From NCBI GenBank assembly GCA_913775095.1, contig CAJYIW010000019.1, positions 1 through 64,000 of the forward strand: a stretch of 64,000 bases of DNA, read 5' to 3'. The notes under the pieces are model-generated. The model ran no database searches. It was not told the origin of the DNA and saw nothing but the letters and a program-made list of their open reading frames with translations. Made by a program: the position numbers and the translations under genes. Positions 1 to 9,320 of this stretch are shown piece after piece (position 1 is the first letter of the stretch; each line of letters opens with the position of its first letter). This DNA comes from an uncultured Siphonobacter sp. Its GTDB lineage: Bacteria > Bacteroidota > Bacteroidia > Cytophagales > Spirosomataceae.

Positions 1-127
1 GGTTGAGCGTGCCTTCGCTGCCAGCGTTGACGGAGCCCTGGTTGGACTGCAGGTTAATATTGATGTTTTGAGCCTGGCCCAGAAGGCAACTCCCCATGAA
101 AACAAAAGAGAGATAGACTTTTTTCAT
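1..127 (-). CDS. N-terminus of a secreted protein (partial)
   Basis: The start codon is at 127-125 and the gene runs off the left edge, so only 42 codons are visible. They begin with a Sec signal peptide: MKK, a hydrophobic stretch (VYLSFVFMGSCLLG), then a cleavage-like AQA/Q site. An Asn/Gln/Ser-rich mature start (NININLQSNQGSVNAG) follows. It is 59 bp downstream of the next secreted protein on the same strand, so the two may be cotranscribed. The mature function cannot be judged from what is visible. Confidence 0.7.
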   Translation of the reverse strand, partial: MKKVYLSFVFMGSCLLGQAQNININLQSNQGSVNAGSEGTLN

Positions 128-186
128 AATCGGAGACGGTAGGAATAAGACCGGGTCTGCCCGTAGGAGACCCGGCCAATGATTGA

Positions 187-1608
187 TTAATTAGCGGTGA
201 CAGCGGTAACAATACTTTTATTATCAAGCGATCCCTGATAGCCAGCATCCGTTACAACGGAAACGGAAATATTCTGGCGGGTACGGCTGGTGGTACCGGG
301 GTTACGCGTAACGGTAAAGCCGATGGTGGCAGACTGAGCCTTGGTGATACTCACGCCGGGTTTGGAAGTCACGCGAATGAAGAACTCGCTTTCCGTGAAT
401 GTCCAGTTGCTATTCTGGTTGCTGACGGGTGAGGAAGTATTGGAGGTGCCGCTGGTGGTCGGGAAGCCGATGGTGAAGCCGGGGAGCTTGTTGATCAGCA
501 GGGTAACCGTTCCGGTGGTAGGTACGTTGGCAATCTCGTAAACCCGGATGACGAAGTCACGGGCGGGGCTTCCCGTCAGGAAGGTCAGTGAACCAATGTC
601 CAGCGTCGGCGTTAAATCCGGAGCTGCCAGGGCCCGGCCAACGGCCAGAGCCGTGATGGTACCATTCTCTGGAATAACTCCGGAAAGCGTACTGTTTTCC
701 GTATTACCACTGGCAGGCGTACCCTGTCCGGTCAGGTCAATCCAGGAAGTACCGTTCCAGCCGACCAGACGTAACTCGTTAGCCGGGGCAAAGCTGCTAA
801 GATTGGGGATAGAAACCGTAACGGGGATGGAACCCGAACCGGCCACCCGGATAAAATCCCAGAAACCTACGGTAGCAACCGAAGTAATCGGACCCGTAAC
901 GCTGGTGGTAGCGTGCGTTCCGCCACCCGAAGGATCTGAAGTGTTGGAGGGATTCCCAGTGATCCAGGCGGCACTGATGTGGTTGCTGGCATTACTGGTG
1001 GCTCCAATGGCCAGGGTGCGAAGATCATTCTCCGAACCAATGGGGAACGTAAAGGCCGTATTCCCAATCTTGGAAACATACCCATTCACGTGCTGAGCGT
1101 CGGTAGCTCCGCCCGTATAGCTGGCACCCGACTGAAAACGAATGGCTCCAGCCTGGTGCAGGGATTGAGTGGTAGTCGTGATGCCGTTCTGGAAGTCCAG
1201 ACTGCTGAAGATATTAATTCCGGCCGTGTTGGCAATGTTGAAAAGACTGGTTGAACCGTTTTTGAGGACCAGTTTCGAAAAGTTGGGGGCTACACTTCCC
1301 GAGATCCCCTGTACTCCGGCACTGCCGTTGGGACCGTTAAAGTTATCGGTACTTCCGCCCGTACCATTGGCGTTATAGGGGTTATTTACCCGCAAAGAAT
1401 TAGCATCCGTCGAATTGTGATTGAAAATAGCCCCGCCGGAAGCAGCGTAGCTGGAGTTGGCAGTGGGCGAAATAATCGTGTACGAATCCCGATTACTCAT
1501 CGTTCCCTGATTGGTGAAATTCGTACCTTCTACTACAAGTTGTGCCTGTGCCACAGGGGACAGAAACAGACCACTTGCCAGTAAAGCATACAGGTAACAG
1601 TGCTTCAT
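187..1608 (-). CDS. Secreted beta-rich surface protein of unknown function
   Basis: A 473-residue protein. I start at the ATG at 1608-1606 because it opens a clean signal peptide (MKHCYLYALLASGLFLSPVA, then QAQ). The open frame extends another 66 codons upstream but that part is not signal-like. The mature part is rich in Gly, Ser, Thr and Asn, has almost no Cys and carries patterns of extracellular beta-sandwich proteins of Bacteroidota (for example GYVSKIGNTAFTFPIG near residue 180). The last 130 residues form a separate beta domain with alternating hydrophobics. I see no catalytic motif and no clear type IX secretion tail. Probably exported or surface attached; the role is unknown. Confidence 0.7.
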   Translation of the reverse strand: MKHCYLYALLASGLFLSPVAQAQLVVEGTNFTNQGTMSNRDSYTIISPTANSSYAASGGAIFNHNSTDANSLRVNNPYNANGTGGSTDNFNGPNGSAGVQGISGSVAPNFSKLVLKNGSTSLFNIANTAGINIFSSLDFQNGITTTTQSLHQAGAIRFQSGASYTGGATDAQHVNGYVSKIGNTAFTFPIGSENDLRTLAIGATSNASNHISAAWITGNPSNTSDPSGGGTHATTSVTGPITSVATVGFWDFIRVAGSGSIPVTVSIPNLSSFAPANELRLVGWNGTSWIDLTGQGTPASGNTENSTLSGVIPENGTITALAVGRALAAPDLTPTLDIGSLTFLTGSPARDFVIRVYEIANVPTTGTVTLLINKLPGFTIGFPTTSGTSNTSSPVSNQNSNWTFTESEFFIRVTSKPGVSITKAQSATIGFTVTRNPGTTSRTRQNISVSVVTDAGYQGSLDNKSIVTAVTAN

Positions 1609-1930
1609 AAAGAGTATTAAAGTATTGAACAGAGGCTGATTGAGACGATCAACGGCTAAATAGGGAGCAATATACGCACAGGATTCACGTGTACTTTTAA
1701 ATACCTGAGAAATAAATAAAAATATTTTTAAAGTGCTATAGGTAAAGGAATTCGGTGGTTTGATGGAGAGGTTGGTTGAGAGAATAATATAGTATGTAAA
1801 ACACAATGTAAGCTGATAATATATTGATTATCAGTAATTTGTATTGGGGTGGTTTAGGTTCTGATTTCGGTAAACATTCTTATGAAGCAGAAACCCATTA
1901 GACTATCTTCTTGAATACTCCTCGACACTT
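1609..1930. other. A+T-rich intergenic region, left edge of island
   Basis: No gene seen. It should hold the promoter of the leftward surface-protein gene. A hairpin with 8-bp arms (CTGATAAT, loop ATATTG, ATTATCAG) lies at 1813-1834. Composition becomes A+T-rich here and stays so to about 7.75 kb, so this is the approximate left border of the accessory island. Confidence 0.5.
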
Positions 1931-2674
1931 ATGTTTTTAATTGATCAGGCAGGAGTGCTTGCCGTACTTGGTAAATTCACACGTGGCTCGCAAAGAAAAC
2001 AGGTCTTTATATTAGAAATTCCCCAAGCAGCTAATACAACTCTTCAAATGTTGTATAGCTCAAATTTCTCAGTCATTCTTCAAGAGTTTATAGAATCTGG
2101 GGCAAAAGATATATGAGCTATCGTAGTAGGTGATAAAGTCGTTTCTGCAATGGAACGTACAGGGAAAAAGGACTTTAGAGCTAATCTTTCTCAGGTTGGT
2201 GCAAGTCGTAATGTTCTCAATGAGCTAACTGAAAAAGAAAAGGAGTTTTGTGTAAAAGCTGCTTAAGCTTGTGGTCTTGAATTTGCCAGAGTTGATTTTG
2301 TTAGAGACAAGGAAGGTAATGCATTATTTATAGAGGCAAACGGTAATCCTAGTGAAAAAATCATTTCAGTAACCGGGCATAACCACCATGAAGATCTTTT
2401 AGACTTGATTGAATCTAAACTTGGAAAATCACCCAATCCTTCAAGTGCTACGCCACCTGTTGTAGAAAAAGCATCTGCGTCTACTATTCAGTCAGCTACA
2501 GCAATCGGTAGTTTAGATTTTACGGGATTTGATTATCCTGAACGAGCCAAAGAATATATAATCAGTGGTCAGTTAAAAATTACTGCTGGAGAACGGCTAA
2601 CTGTTAATGAGGCCTTATTCTACGGTATCTATGAAAGAGATCAAAAAAAAAGAGCGATGGGCTTTTTAATTTAA
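1931..2674 (+). pseudogene. Broken ATP-grasp (RimK-like) ligase
   Basis: One reading frame from 1931 to 2674 reads as the C-terminal two thirds of a RimK-type ATP-grasp ligase, interrupted by two in-frame stops, TGA at 2114-2116 and TAA at 2264-2266. Around them the family pattern is clear: QEFIESGAKDI-stop-AIVVGDKVVSAMER, then FRANLSQVG, KAA-stop-ACGLEFARVDF and IEANGNPSE (the Mg-binding E and N of ATP-grasp). The first stop sits where RimK has an Arg and the second where Gln or Lys is usual, so each is one substitution from sense. The N-terminal substrate domain of about 100 residues is missing and an in-frame stop lies just upstream. A Ser/Thr-rich linker and an unrecognised tail of about 70 residues follow. 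There is no frameshift, so decay looks recent. The family joins amino acids to carboxylates using ATP. Confidence 0.75.
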
Positions 2675-2740
2675 GAACGTGGCAATCATTACGTATTAAT
2701 GAATTGATACCTATAGTTTTTTCATTCGCTAGTTAATTGT

Positions 2741-2771
2741 GAATGCTACAAGTAAACTACCTGTAGCATTC
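2741..2771. terminator. Hairpin after ATP-grasp pseudogene
   Basis: Perfect 10-bp arms (GAATGCTACA and TGTAGCATTC) with an 11-base loop. It lies between the pseudogene and the next small gene. A short A/T run follows but no long T tract. Confidence 0.5.
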
Positions 2772-2792
2772 ATATAAAATATCAACTTTTAA

Positions 2793-3044
2793 ATGACAAC
2801 TGAAATATTTGCTCAATTACAAGCTATAGAAGATTCCATTCCTGAAGGAGGGCTTGTCAATACTAATCAGCTTAAAAAAATACATGAGTTGCTTAGTGAA
2901 TCTAGCTTCATGTATTTACAACCTACGTCTCTTAAAGAAATATGTTATGATATAGAGAAAAGAATTTATTTGGTAGATAGATCTACATCCCTGATTAAAA
3001 TGAAACAATCCATAAATAATCTTAAAATAGCTGGATATATCTAG
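2793..3044 (+). CDS. Small hypothetical protein
   Basis: 83 residues, predicted mostly helical and soluble, with no signal peptide. I do not recognise a family. It starts at an ATG after an A/T-rich leader, ends just before a convergent hairpin, and shares the A+T-rich codon use of the island genes, which supports a real gene. It may be coexpressed with the former ATP-grasp gene. It could also be an antitoxin-sized partner of the neighbouring Fic gene, but it is convergent to it and nothing in the sequence shows this. Confidence 0.45.
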   Translation: MTTEIFAQLQAIEDSIPEGGLVNTNQLKKIHELLSESSFMYLQPTSLKEICYDIEKRIYLVDRSTSLIKMKQSINNLKIAGYI

Positions 3045-3052
3045 TGAAAAAT

Positions 3053-3102
3053 AGTATTAGTAATAGATAGTGAAATTTGTTTGCTCTCTATTTGCTAATA
3101 CT
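3053..3102. terminator. Convergent terminator-like hairpin
   Basis: Outer 8-bp arms AGTATTAG and CTAATACT with a second short pairing inside. It sits between the end of the rightward small gene and the end of the leftward Fic gene, so it probably serves both. Confidence 0.45.
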
Positions 3103-3124
3103 ACTTAAAATATCAAAATTCAAA

Positions 3125-4840
3125 TCAAAATGGTAGATTATCGCTAGTGTCAATATAATTATAAGAATCTACAGCTAACCTAAAAGGTAACTTAAGATTG
3201 TAATGTAAATAATCTGAAAATTCTCTTAAAACATCGAAAAATTTTGATTCATTAACAGACATTTCATTAGCATCGCATAATAATTTTTTCGAATTAACGA
3301 TCTCGAAATTAGGGATTTTTGTATAGTCATTCTTTATATTATCATGGATTGATATTTCCAAGAACTCTATCCATTTAGTTGATAGAGTTTGTGTATCTAT
3401 ATCAACTACATATTTCTCAGGATTTTTATATCTATCCTGAATAAGTTGAAATATTTTTTTTCCTTCAATTTGTAATAATCTCAGAATTTCATCTGCTGAA
3501 ATATTTTGATGATAATAATTTGAAAAAAGAGGCTCGTATAAATTTATTCTTATTTGAGAGTTATTATAATTTAATAATTCGTAGTCTTCTGATATTATAA
3601 AATATATTTCATACTTGTAATCAGAAAGTTGTATAACAATTTTAGATTCTAATCCAAATAAATAATTTTCAACTTTGAATTCAGAAAGCAAAAAATTAAT
3701 TGTCATTATGTCAAATGAGTCATTTTTATTAAACTCTGACTTTATATAATCCTCTATATTATCAAATCCTAATTCAGGAGCTGTATTGTATTCCCATTTG
3801 CTATTTAATTGTATAATAGACTCTTCATATGACATAAATAGATCTGAAAATTTGCCAAGAATATTTCTAGTTTCTTCAATTAGAGGAGTTATAGACTTTT
3901 CATATAAATCACTTTGGTTCTGCAAATTTCTTTTATATTCTACCTTATCCTTCCGACTTTCAATTTCTTTCTTAAATAAAGCTATTTCTTTATCGAGATC
4001 TGTGGGTTCTTCAAGGCTTTCTCCTCGTGCTCCTTTTAAGTAAAGTTCAAGGGAGGCAATAGTTTTTGTGGCAATGAAATCTACAAATGTTTCGTATTCT
4101 CCAGTATCTGCTTGACTTAATGCAAGATAATATTCGTTACGTTCATCATTTTTTACGACTACAGGAGGGTAATGTTCTTGCATTATAATTAAATTCATTA
4201 ATAATCTAGTCATACGACCGTTTCCGTCATCAAATGGATGAATAGCTACGAATTGATGATGAAAATAAGCAGCCAATACGATTGGATGAATTTCTGGATT
4301 TTCTTTATTAGATCTATAAGAATCCATTAGCTCTTGCATACGAATAGGCGTGTCTTCTGGATTTACATAGTAATGAATCTGGCCAGTCGATGTTTCGACA
4401 TGATTAGGAGTGGTTTTATATTGACCTGGGGTTATAACTTTAGTTGTAGGAAAACCTGATTCTGTTTGAGCCTTTACTGTATATGGATCACCTAATAATA
4501 ATTTATGAATTGATCTAATATCTTTTTCAGTAAGTTCATCTTTTTTTCTAATAATGTCTAATAAATAATCAATTGATTCATTATGACCCTTAATGTCAAG
4601 ATAATCTTTAAAAGGCTTGCCTTTAGCAGTTATTCCATGCATCAAAAAAGCTACAGTTTCACCATAGTTTAAAGTATTTCCTTCAATAGCATTTGAATTG
4701 AAATTCCAGTCTAGTCGGAATTTTTGCATGATTTTCCCCTCTAAATCTTTAGGTAAAGGAAGGAGTTTTGAGATTTCTGCTTTTAAACCATCAATTTTCT
4801 CAAATATTGGCAATTGACTAAGTTGTACTAAAATTTCCAT
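3125..4840 (-). CDS. Fic-domain protein (putative AMP-transferase)
   Basis: 571 residues. Residues 201-209 are HPFDDGNGR, a complete Fic catalytic motif (HPFx[DE]GNGR), so the active His and the phosphate-binding Asn and Arg are present. SNAIEG at 49-54 fits the inhibitory-helix motif (S/T)xxxE(G/N). Because it lies N-terminal to the Fic core, this is a class II Fic protein that should restrain its own activity. The Fic_N and Fic regions cover about residues 1-270. The last 300 residues (charged helices, then an A+T-rich-coded alpha/beta part) match nothing I know and may recognise a target. Fic proteins usually transfer AMP to hydroxyl groups on proteins. It is 273 bp downstream of the helicase-nuclease on the same strand, with a long hairpin between them. 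Codon use is A+T-rich, unlike the core genes. Confidence 0.9.
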   Translation of the reverse strand: MEILVQLSQLPIFEKIDGLKAEISKLLPLPKDLEGKIMQKFRLDWNFNSNAIEGNTLNYGETVAFLMHGITAKGKPFKDYLDIKGHNESIDYLLDIIRKKDELTEKDIRSIHKLLLGDPYTVKAQTESGFPTTKVITPGQYKTTPNHVETSTGQIHYYVNPEDTPIRMQELMDSYRSNKENPEIHPIVLAAYFHHQFVAIHPFDDGNGRMTRLLMNLIIMQEHYPPVVVKNDERNEYYLALSQADTGEYETFVDFIATKTIASLELYLKGARGESLEEPTDLDKEIALFKKEIESRKDKVEYKRNLQNQSDLYEKSITPLIEETRNILGKFSDLFMSYEESIIQLNSKWEYNTAPELGFDNIEDYIKSEFNKNDSFDIMTINFLLSEFKVENYLFGLESKIVIQLSDYKYEIYFIISEDYELLNYNNSQIRINLYEPLFSNYYHQNISADEILRLLQIEGKKIFQLIQDRYKNPEKYVVDIDTQTLSTKWIEFLEISIHDNIKNDYTKIPNFEIVNSKKLLCDANEMSVNESKFFDVLREFSDYLHYNLKLPFRLAVDSYNYIDTSDNLPF

Positions 4841-4930
4841 ATTTGTTTATTACGGAGTAAATGTGGTGTGATATGTACCATTGATATAGATGTATCAATG
4901 ATGTAAAGTTTATCGATGATATGAAAAATA

Positions 4931-4993
4931 TTTTAAAATACGTATAGAATCCAGAAAATCAACTGATTTCTGGATTCTATACGTATTTTAAAA
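4931..4993. terminator. Long perfect hairpin between helicase and Fic genes
   Basis: Two perfect 27-base arms (4931-4957 and 4967-4993). The tip, GAAAATCAACTGATTT, is the same as that of the hairpin at 7771-7818, while the lower stems differ. A/T runs on both sides make it a plausible terminator in either direction. Confidence 0.7.
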
Positions 4994-5113
4994 TTAGATT
5001 GAGATATTCAATATGGTATTGTTAAGATAATAAATATCCCATAGTGTTTAATTTTTTATTAATAATCATTTACTATGTTATTTGAAAGCAACAAAACAAA
5101 TGTGATATAGTTT

Positions 5114-7645
5114 TTATTTACCTCTTGTATATATTTCTGAATAATCAGTAAATAAGTTCTCTAATTCTAGTTTGTGTATTTTTAAAAAATATTGTAATCT
5201 TTCATCAGTTATTTCATGTATATTAATAAATTGAAATTCTTTTATAAAAGAGTTAATATTGTTCTTCAGTAATGTTAATTTGTTTTTTCTCATTACTTCA
5301 ACGTGTTCCGTGAAATTGGCATCATTAGCAAGAATTTTAGTAGGTATTATTAATATTTTTTTAGATTTATTTTTATTATATTCATTGTATTCTTCATTAA
5401 ACCATCCACAATGGTTATTCATTTGGCCTGCTTCATCTTTACTAATAAATGATCTGTTCTCGGATACTTGATTTTTACATTCAAATAAAATATACTTATT
5501 ATCGACACCACACCATAGATTATCTGGTCCTTTTCTAAATTCTTTATCCGGCCTTTGGCTTACAAATCCTAATAATTCACCTATTTCTTTAATAGAAGCT
5601 TCAAATTTATCAGCATTACTTCCGAAAGTTAGATTTTCATTTAACTCTTTAATAGATAATAATAGATCATTAAAATCTTGAAATTTAGATAAATATTGTT
5701 TTATTCTTTCAATTCTGTTTTGATTTATATATCCAATTTTTTTGTAAGTAATACCATCAAGTGGCTTTAGTAAAGACCTATTTTTCTTAAATGCATGTAT
5801 TTGCAAAGATAAAGCATCAGATTTGCTGATAAAATACTTATAATGAGCTAATATTTGCAAATACCAACCACTCTCACTTTCTGATTTTAAATTATTGTCT
5901 AGAATTTGTTGAATTTTATCACAAGCAGTAGTATAATCGCCTATGTAGCAAGCTTCTTCAGCATCTTTTTCAAGTTTCAAAATATTATATAAATCTGATT
6001 TAGATTCATTCGCTAAAATGCTATCCATTTCTTCTTTATAAAAATCTTTCCATCCTTCATCTCTATTTATACTTTGCGAAATTAAGTCAAATATCACATT
6101 AAATGCAGATTCGTCAGCTTTTACATCTTGTACCGCTTCATGAGCAATATAAAGACCAATATCTATTTGTTTTCGAGTTTGAGCAGAGAAATATTTATTT
6201 GTTTTGCTACTATTTATGAACTTTACTAGATCCGCTCCTATAATAACTATTACGCTATAATCTTTTTCCCCCCTCACACTACGACCTAATCCTTGTTCTA
6301 TTTTTTGAGCTAAACGTATATTTATAGTGTCACTTTCATTTCTACAATTATGTTCGTATGAATCAGATAAGGAATCAAAATGAGGTAAAGAATCCATGAT
6401 AAGGACTCTGCAAGTTTTATCTGGTAAATCAATCCCATCATATCGATTTATTAAAACTAAGGTTTTATCTGTGCTGCCTTTTTTTAACGATTCTATACGA
6501 CTATCAATATCTGATTTATTTGCTATATTACTTTTTAATATGTGGTAATGTTCTGATCTTTTCTTACTAGGTACTAATGCAACTGTTCCATATTTATTAA
6601 AACTTGGAGGTGCTAATCTAGATACTATAGTGTCTCTAACTAATGTATCATCTATCATAGATGGTATAAGAATCATTTTTTCTCCCGACCATTTTCTTTC
6701 TTTATTTATTATAGGTGATTTTACTGAATTAATTGTGAAGTTTAATCCCTTAATAAAAAAGGAATCGTCTTGAGTTGTTGCAGACATAAGAATTCTTTGA
6801 TCTGCATTTTCAAATGTTCCGAAGCTCTTTATTGGCATATTAATAGGAACTATTTCAAGACTATCCCCTGATATAAATGCATGGCATTTATTTATTTGAT
6901 CCTTTAATAAGGGCCAAACAAATTTTATAGCTTCATCCTCTTTATGATTTGATAATATATTTAATACTTGCGATCCTTTATCAATCCAACTCCAATAAGG
7001 AATTTGTGTAAGAGCATCATAATCACCAGATAAAATGTCTTTGTAGGTGCCTTCACCTTGGTAGGATAACTCGCTTTCGAAAAGATTTATAATTTCACGA
7101 TATATTTCATGACTTCGTTTTACTTTGATTGTAAAGGATTGCTTAATTGAATCGATACATGCATGTGAATCATCTAAAACTACGCATCCTAATGAAGTAT
7201 AGTTTGATCCAGTTCCAAATATTGATTTCCCATTAAATACTTTTTGTACGTGTGTAATGAGTATTTCTTTTCCACTTAAAAATTCGTTTGGTAAATCATT
7301 ATCTTCACTTATCTTACAGTATTTAATTCCAAATTTCTCTGCTTCAGCACGTGCTTGATTGACTAAGTGAATATTTGGGCATACATATAAAGCAGAACCT
7401 TTATTTTGATTAATGATTGATTGAAGTATCAATAGACCTATTAATGTTTTTCCTTCGCCGGTATGGAGTTTTATAATCAAATCTCTATCTTCCTGCTTAT
7501 TTGTAAACCAGTCATTTACTACTAATTGTTGAGCTGGTCTCATTGGTCCTGTCTCACTTATCCTATCTAAATTATTATAAATATCTAGAGGACTGAGCTT
7601 TTTTTCAACATCACGTTTTCTGAGATTTTTACTGAAGTCAACCAT
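5114..7645 (-). CDS. Superfamily 2 helicase fused to a PD-(D/E)XK-like nuclease
   Basis: 843 residues with the helicase motifs in order: Walker A HTGEGKT at 61-67, a DEAH-type box in the variant form DDSH at 158-161, SAT at 288-290 and the arginine-finger motif QGLGRSVRG at 451-459. A helical region (about 530-670, with repeat-like pairs around 562-620) links to a C-terminal domain with a helix at 681-694, then GPDNLW (Asp 708) and ILFECKNQ (Glu 722, Lys 724). This is the order of a PD-(D/E)XK restriction-like nuclease. Helicase-nuclease fusions of this sort are typical of phage defence, though I cannot assign a named system. The Fic gene follows downstream. Composition is strongly A+T-rich, which suggests transfer. 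The DDSH box is a variant of DEAH. What else it could be: a DNA repair helicase. Confidence 0.85.
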   Translation of the reverse strand: MVDFSKNLRKRDVEKKLSPLDIYNNLDRISETGPMRPAQQLVVNDWFTNKQEDRDLIIKLHTGEGKTLIGLLILQSIINQNKGSALYVCPNIHLVNQARAEAEKFGIKYCKISEDNDLPNEFLSGKEILITHVQKVFNGKSIFGTGSNYTSLGCVVLDDSHACIDSIKQSFTIKVKRSHEIYREIINLFESELSYQGEGTYKDILSGDYDALTQIPYWSWIDKGSQVLNILSNHKEDEAIKFVWPLLKDQINKCHAFISGDSLEIVPINMPIKSFGTFENADQRILMSATTQDDSFFIKGLNFTINSVKSPIINKERKWSGEKMILIPSMIDDTLVRDTIVSRLAPPSFNKYGTVALVPSKKRSEHYHILKSNIANKSDIDSRIESLKKGSTDKTLVLINRYDGIDLPDKTCRVLIMDSLPHFDSLSDSYEHNCRNESDTINIRLAQKIEQGLGRSVRGEKDYSVIVIIGADLVKFINSSKTNKYFSAQTRKQIDIGLYIAHEAVQDVKADESAFNVIFDLISQSINRDEGWKDFYKEEMDSILANESKSDLYNILKLEKDAEEACYIGDYTTACDKIQQILDNNLKSESESGWYLQILAHYKYFISKSDALSLQIHAFKKNRSLLKPLDGITYKKIGYINQNRIERIKQYLSKFQDFNDLLLSIKELNENLTFGSNADKFEASIKEIGELLGFVSQRPDKEFRKGPDNLWCGVDNKYILFECKNQVSENRSFISKDEAGQMNNHCGWFNEEYNEYNKNKSKKILIIPTKILANDANFTEHVEVMRKNKLTLLKNNINSFIKEFQFINIHEITDERLQYFLKIHKLELENLFTDYSEIYTRGK

Positions 7646-7770
7646 TGTTAAAAGTGCTTTTTGGGTTATTGTTAATTATTAAACTCAAGCACTAAAATTG
7701 TTAAAAAATTGACTTCTTCAAATAAAAAAAAAGAATAATATACGTTTAAAGGTACTTGTTTAAGTACAAA

Positions 7771-7818
7771 AAAGCGGAAAGCTCTGAAAATCAACTGATT
7801 TTCAGAGCTTTCCGCTTT
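7771..7818 (-). terminator. tRNA-Thr terminator, 23-bp perfect hairpin
   Basis: Arms of 23 bases pair perfectly around a two-base loop, and on the minus strand six T residues follow. It sits 7 bp past the tRNA 3' end. The tip sequence is shared with the hairpin at 4931-4993. Confidence 0.8.
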
Positions 7819-7824
7819 GAGTTG

Positions 7825-7897
<73 letters not shown>

Positions 7898-7962
7898 TTT
7901 TGGTGGCACAAAGATATAGACGAGAATCGCTATTTGTCAAGTGCTACCACGATATTTATGCG

Positions 7963-9153
7963 TTAGGGCGTTAGTTTATACACGAATCCCTTGTTACTCT
8001 CCGTGTTTACCCCCAGGATGTATAACTCTTTTTCTTCATCTTCCCCGAAGCTGTAGATCTGCCAGTTGGCCGGACGATTCCGCAACTGTAAGGAACCGCG
8101 GGGCCAGGTTTTGCCCTGAGATTCTGATAGATACCAGGTAGGACCGGACCAGTCGGCGAACACATACTTGCCCGTCAAACCCGCAATTTTAGTACCCCGA
8201 TAGACAAAACCACCCGTGATGCTGATGCCTTCGCCGTGCGAATATTCGCTGATAGGATCGATGTAATTTTTGGGATCAGGATCTTTTTCATTGTACGCAT
8301 GATAGCCCTCCCGAACCCGCCAGCCGTAGTTGCCGCCTTTGGTAATGATATCCACTTCTTCGTACTGGTTCTGACCCACGTCGCCCGCAAAGAGTTTTCC
8401 CGTGCCCTGATCGAAACTCATTCGCCAGGGGTTACGCAGGCCATAGGCATATATCTCGGGCCGAACGTCCGCTTTGTTGAGGAAGGGGTTATCCCTGGGA
8501 ATACCATAGGGTGTTTGATTAACGTCTATTCTCAGAATCTTACCGAGTAAGGTATTCATATTTTGTCCATTGCCGTGCTCGCCGTGTTTGTCTCCGGCAC
8601 CGCCGCCGTCACCCACGGCCACGTAAAGCATCCCATCGGGGCCAAACTTCAGATCACCGCCGTTGTGATTGGATTCGGGTTCGTCAAACTCCAGTACGAC
8701 TCTTCCGCTTTTAGGATCAACGGTCTTGCGACCGCTGGTGAATTCCTGAATGACGCTTTTGTGATTACCCCGTCCGCTGGTTTTCGCACTGTAGTACACG
8801 TAGAACTTTCCATTCTTCGCAAACTGCGGATGAAACGCCAGCCCCAGCAGTCCGCGTTCGTCGTATCCATCGCGTTTGACGACCATAGAGCTGATGTCCA
8901 GAAAAGGAGTAGGATTGAGCTTATTTTTCTCAATCACCCGAATGCGACCCACCTGCTCGGTGATGAATAAACGTCCTGATCCATCTCCGGGTACGGCGAA
9001 AGCCGTAGGGTAGAGGAGCTGATCGGAAATAAGCTGGATATGCACCGGGAGGGCTTTCTCGGTCAGAGCTGCGTCGGTGGTCTGACAGGCCACGGGTCCA
9101 CCGCTCAGGCAACAGCCCAGTCCCAGGATAATGAAAGATCGAAGCATAGGCAT
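7963..9153 (-). CDS. PQQ-type sugar dehydrogenase (GSDH family)
   Basis: 396 residues, the usual length for soluble aldose sugar dehydrogenases such as YliI. A hydrophobic N-terminus directs export. The Cys in PVAC could be a lipid site, but Pro at -3 is atypical, so simple secretion is as likely. The beta-propeller signatures are present: RLFITEQVGRIRV, ERGLLGLAFHPQF, ESNHNGGDLKFGPDGMLYVAVGDGG, YGLRNPWRMSFD and DVGQNQYEEV. The family oxidises aldoses outside the cytoplasm with PQQ and calcium. The conserved Arg-Asn-Pro and the His in SNHNGG fit an active enzyme. It is a lone gene with its own leader and no PQQ synthesis genes nearby. The true substrate cannot be told from sequence. Confidence 0.9.
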   Translation of the reverse strand: MPMLRSFIILGLGCCLSGGPVACQTTDAALTEKALPVHIQLISDQLLYPTAFAVPGDGSGRLFITEQVGRIRVIEKNKLNPTPFLDISSMVVKRDGYDERGLLGLAFHPQFAKNGKFYVYYSAKTSGRGNHKSVIQEFTSGRKTVDPKSGRVVLEFDEPESNHNGGDLKFGPDGMLYVAVGDGGGAGDKHGEHGNGQNMNTLLGKILRIDVNQTPYGIPRDNPFLNKADVRPEIYAYGLRNPWRMSFDQGTGKLFAGDVGQNQYEEVDIITKGGNYGWRVREGYHAYNEKDPDPKNYIDPISEYSHGEGISITGGFVYRGTKIAGLTGKYVFADWSGPTWYLSESQGKTWPRGSLQLRNRPANWQIYSFGEDEEKELYILGVNTESNKGFVYKLTP

Positions 9154-9320
9154 GAAGTTAAGGGCTACGGTTTAGAGTCTGATTCACTTAAAATTGAGTA
9201 CCAGTGCAAAGGAACAAAACCGGGCAAGGTCCGTAGGTTCGGCCCGAAAGGGAAGGCACGGAGCTGGAAGAACTTTTTTAGCAGTATCGGAAATCAGGCA
9301 AAACCTTAACTTGGAAAACC

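Noticed and set aside
5114-7645. Hachiman, Gabija or type I restriction subunit
   Set aside because: No DUF1837 partner, no TOPRIM domain and no methylase or specificity gene beside it.
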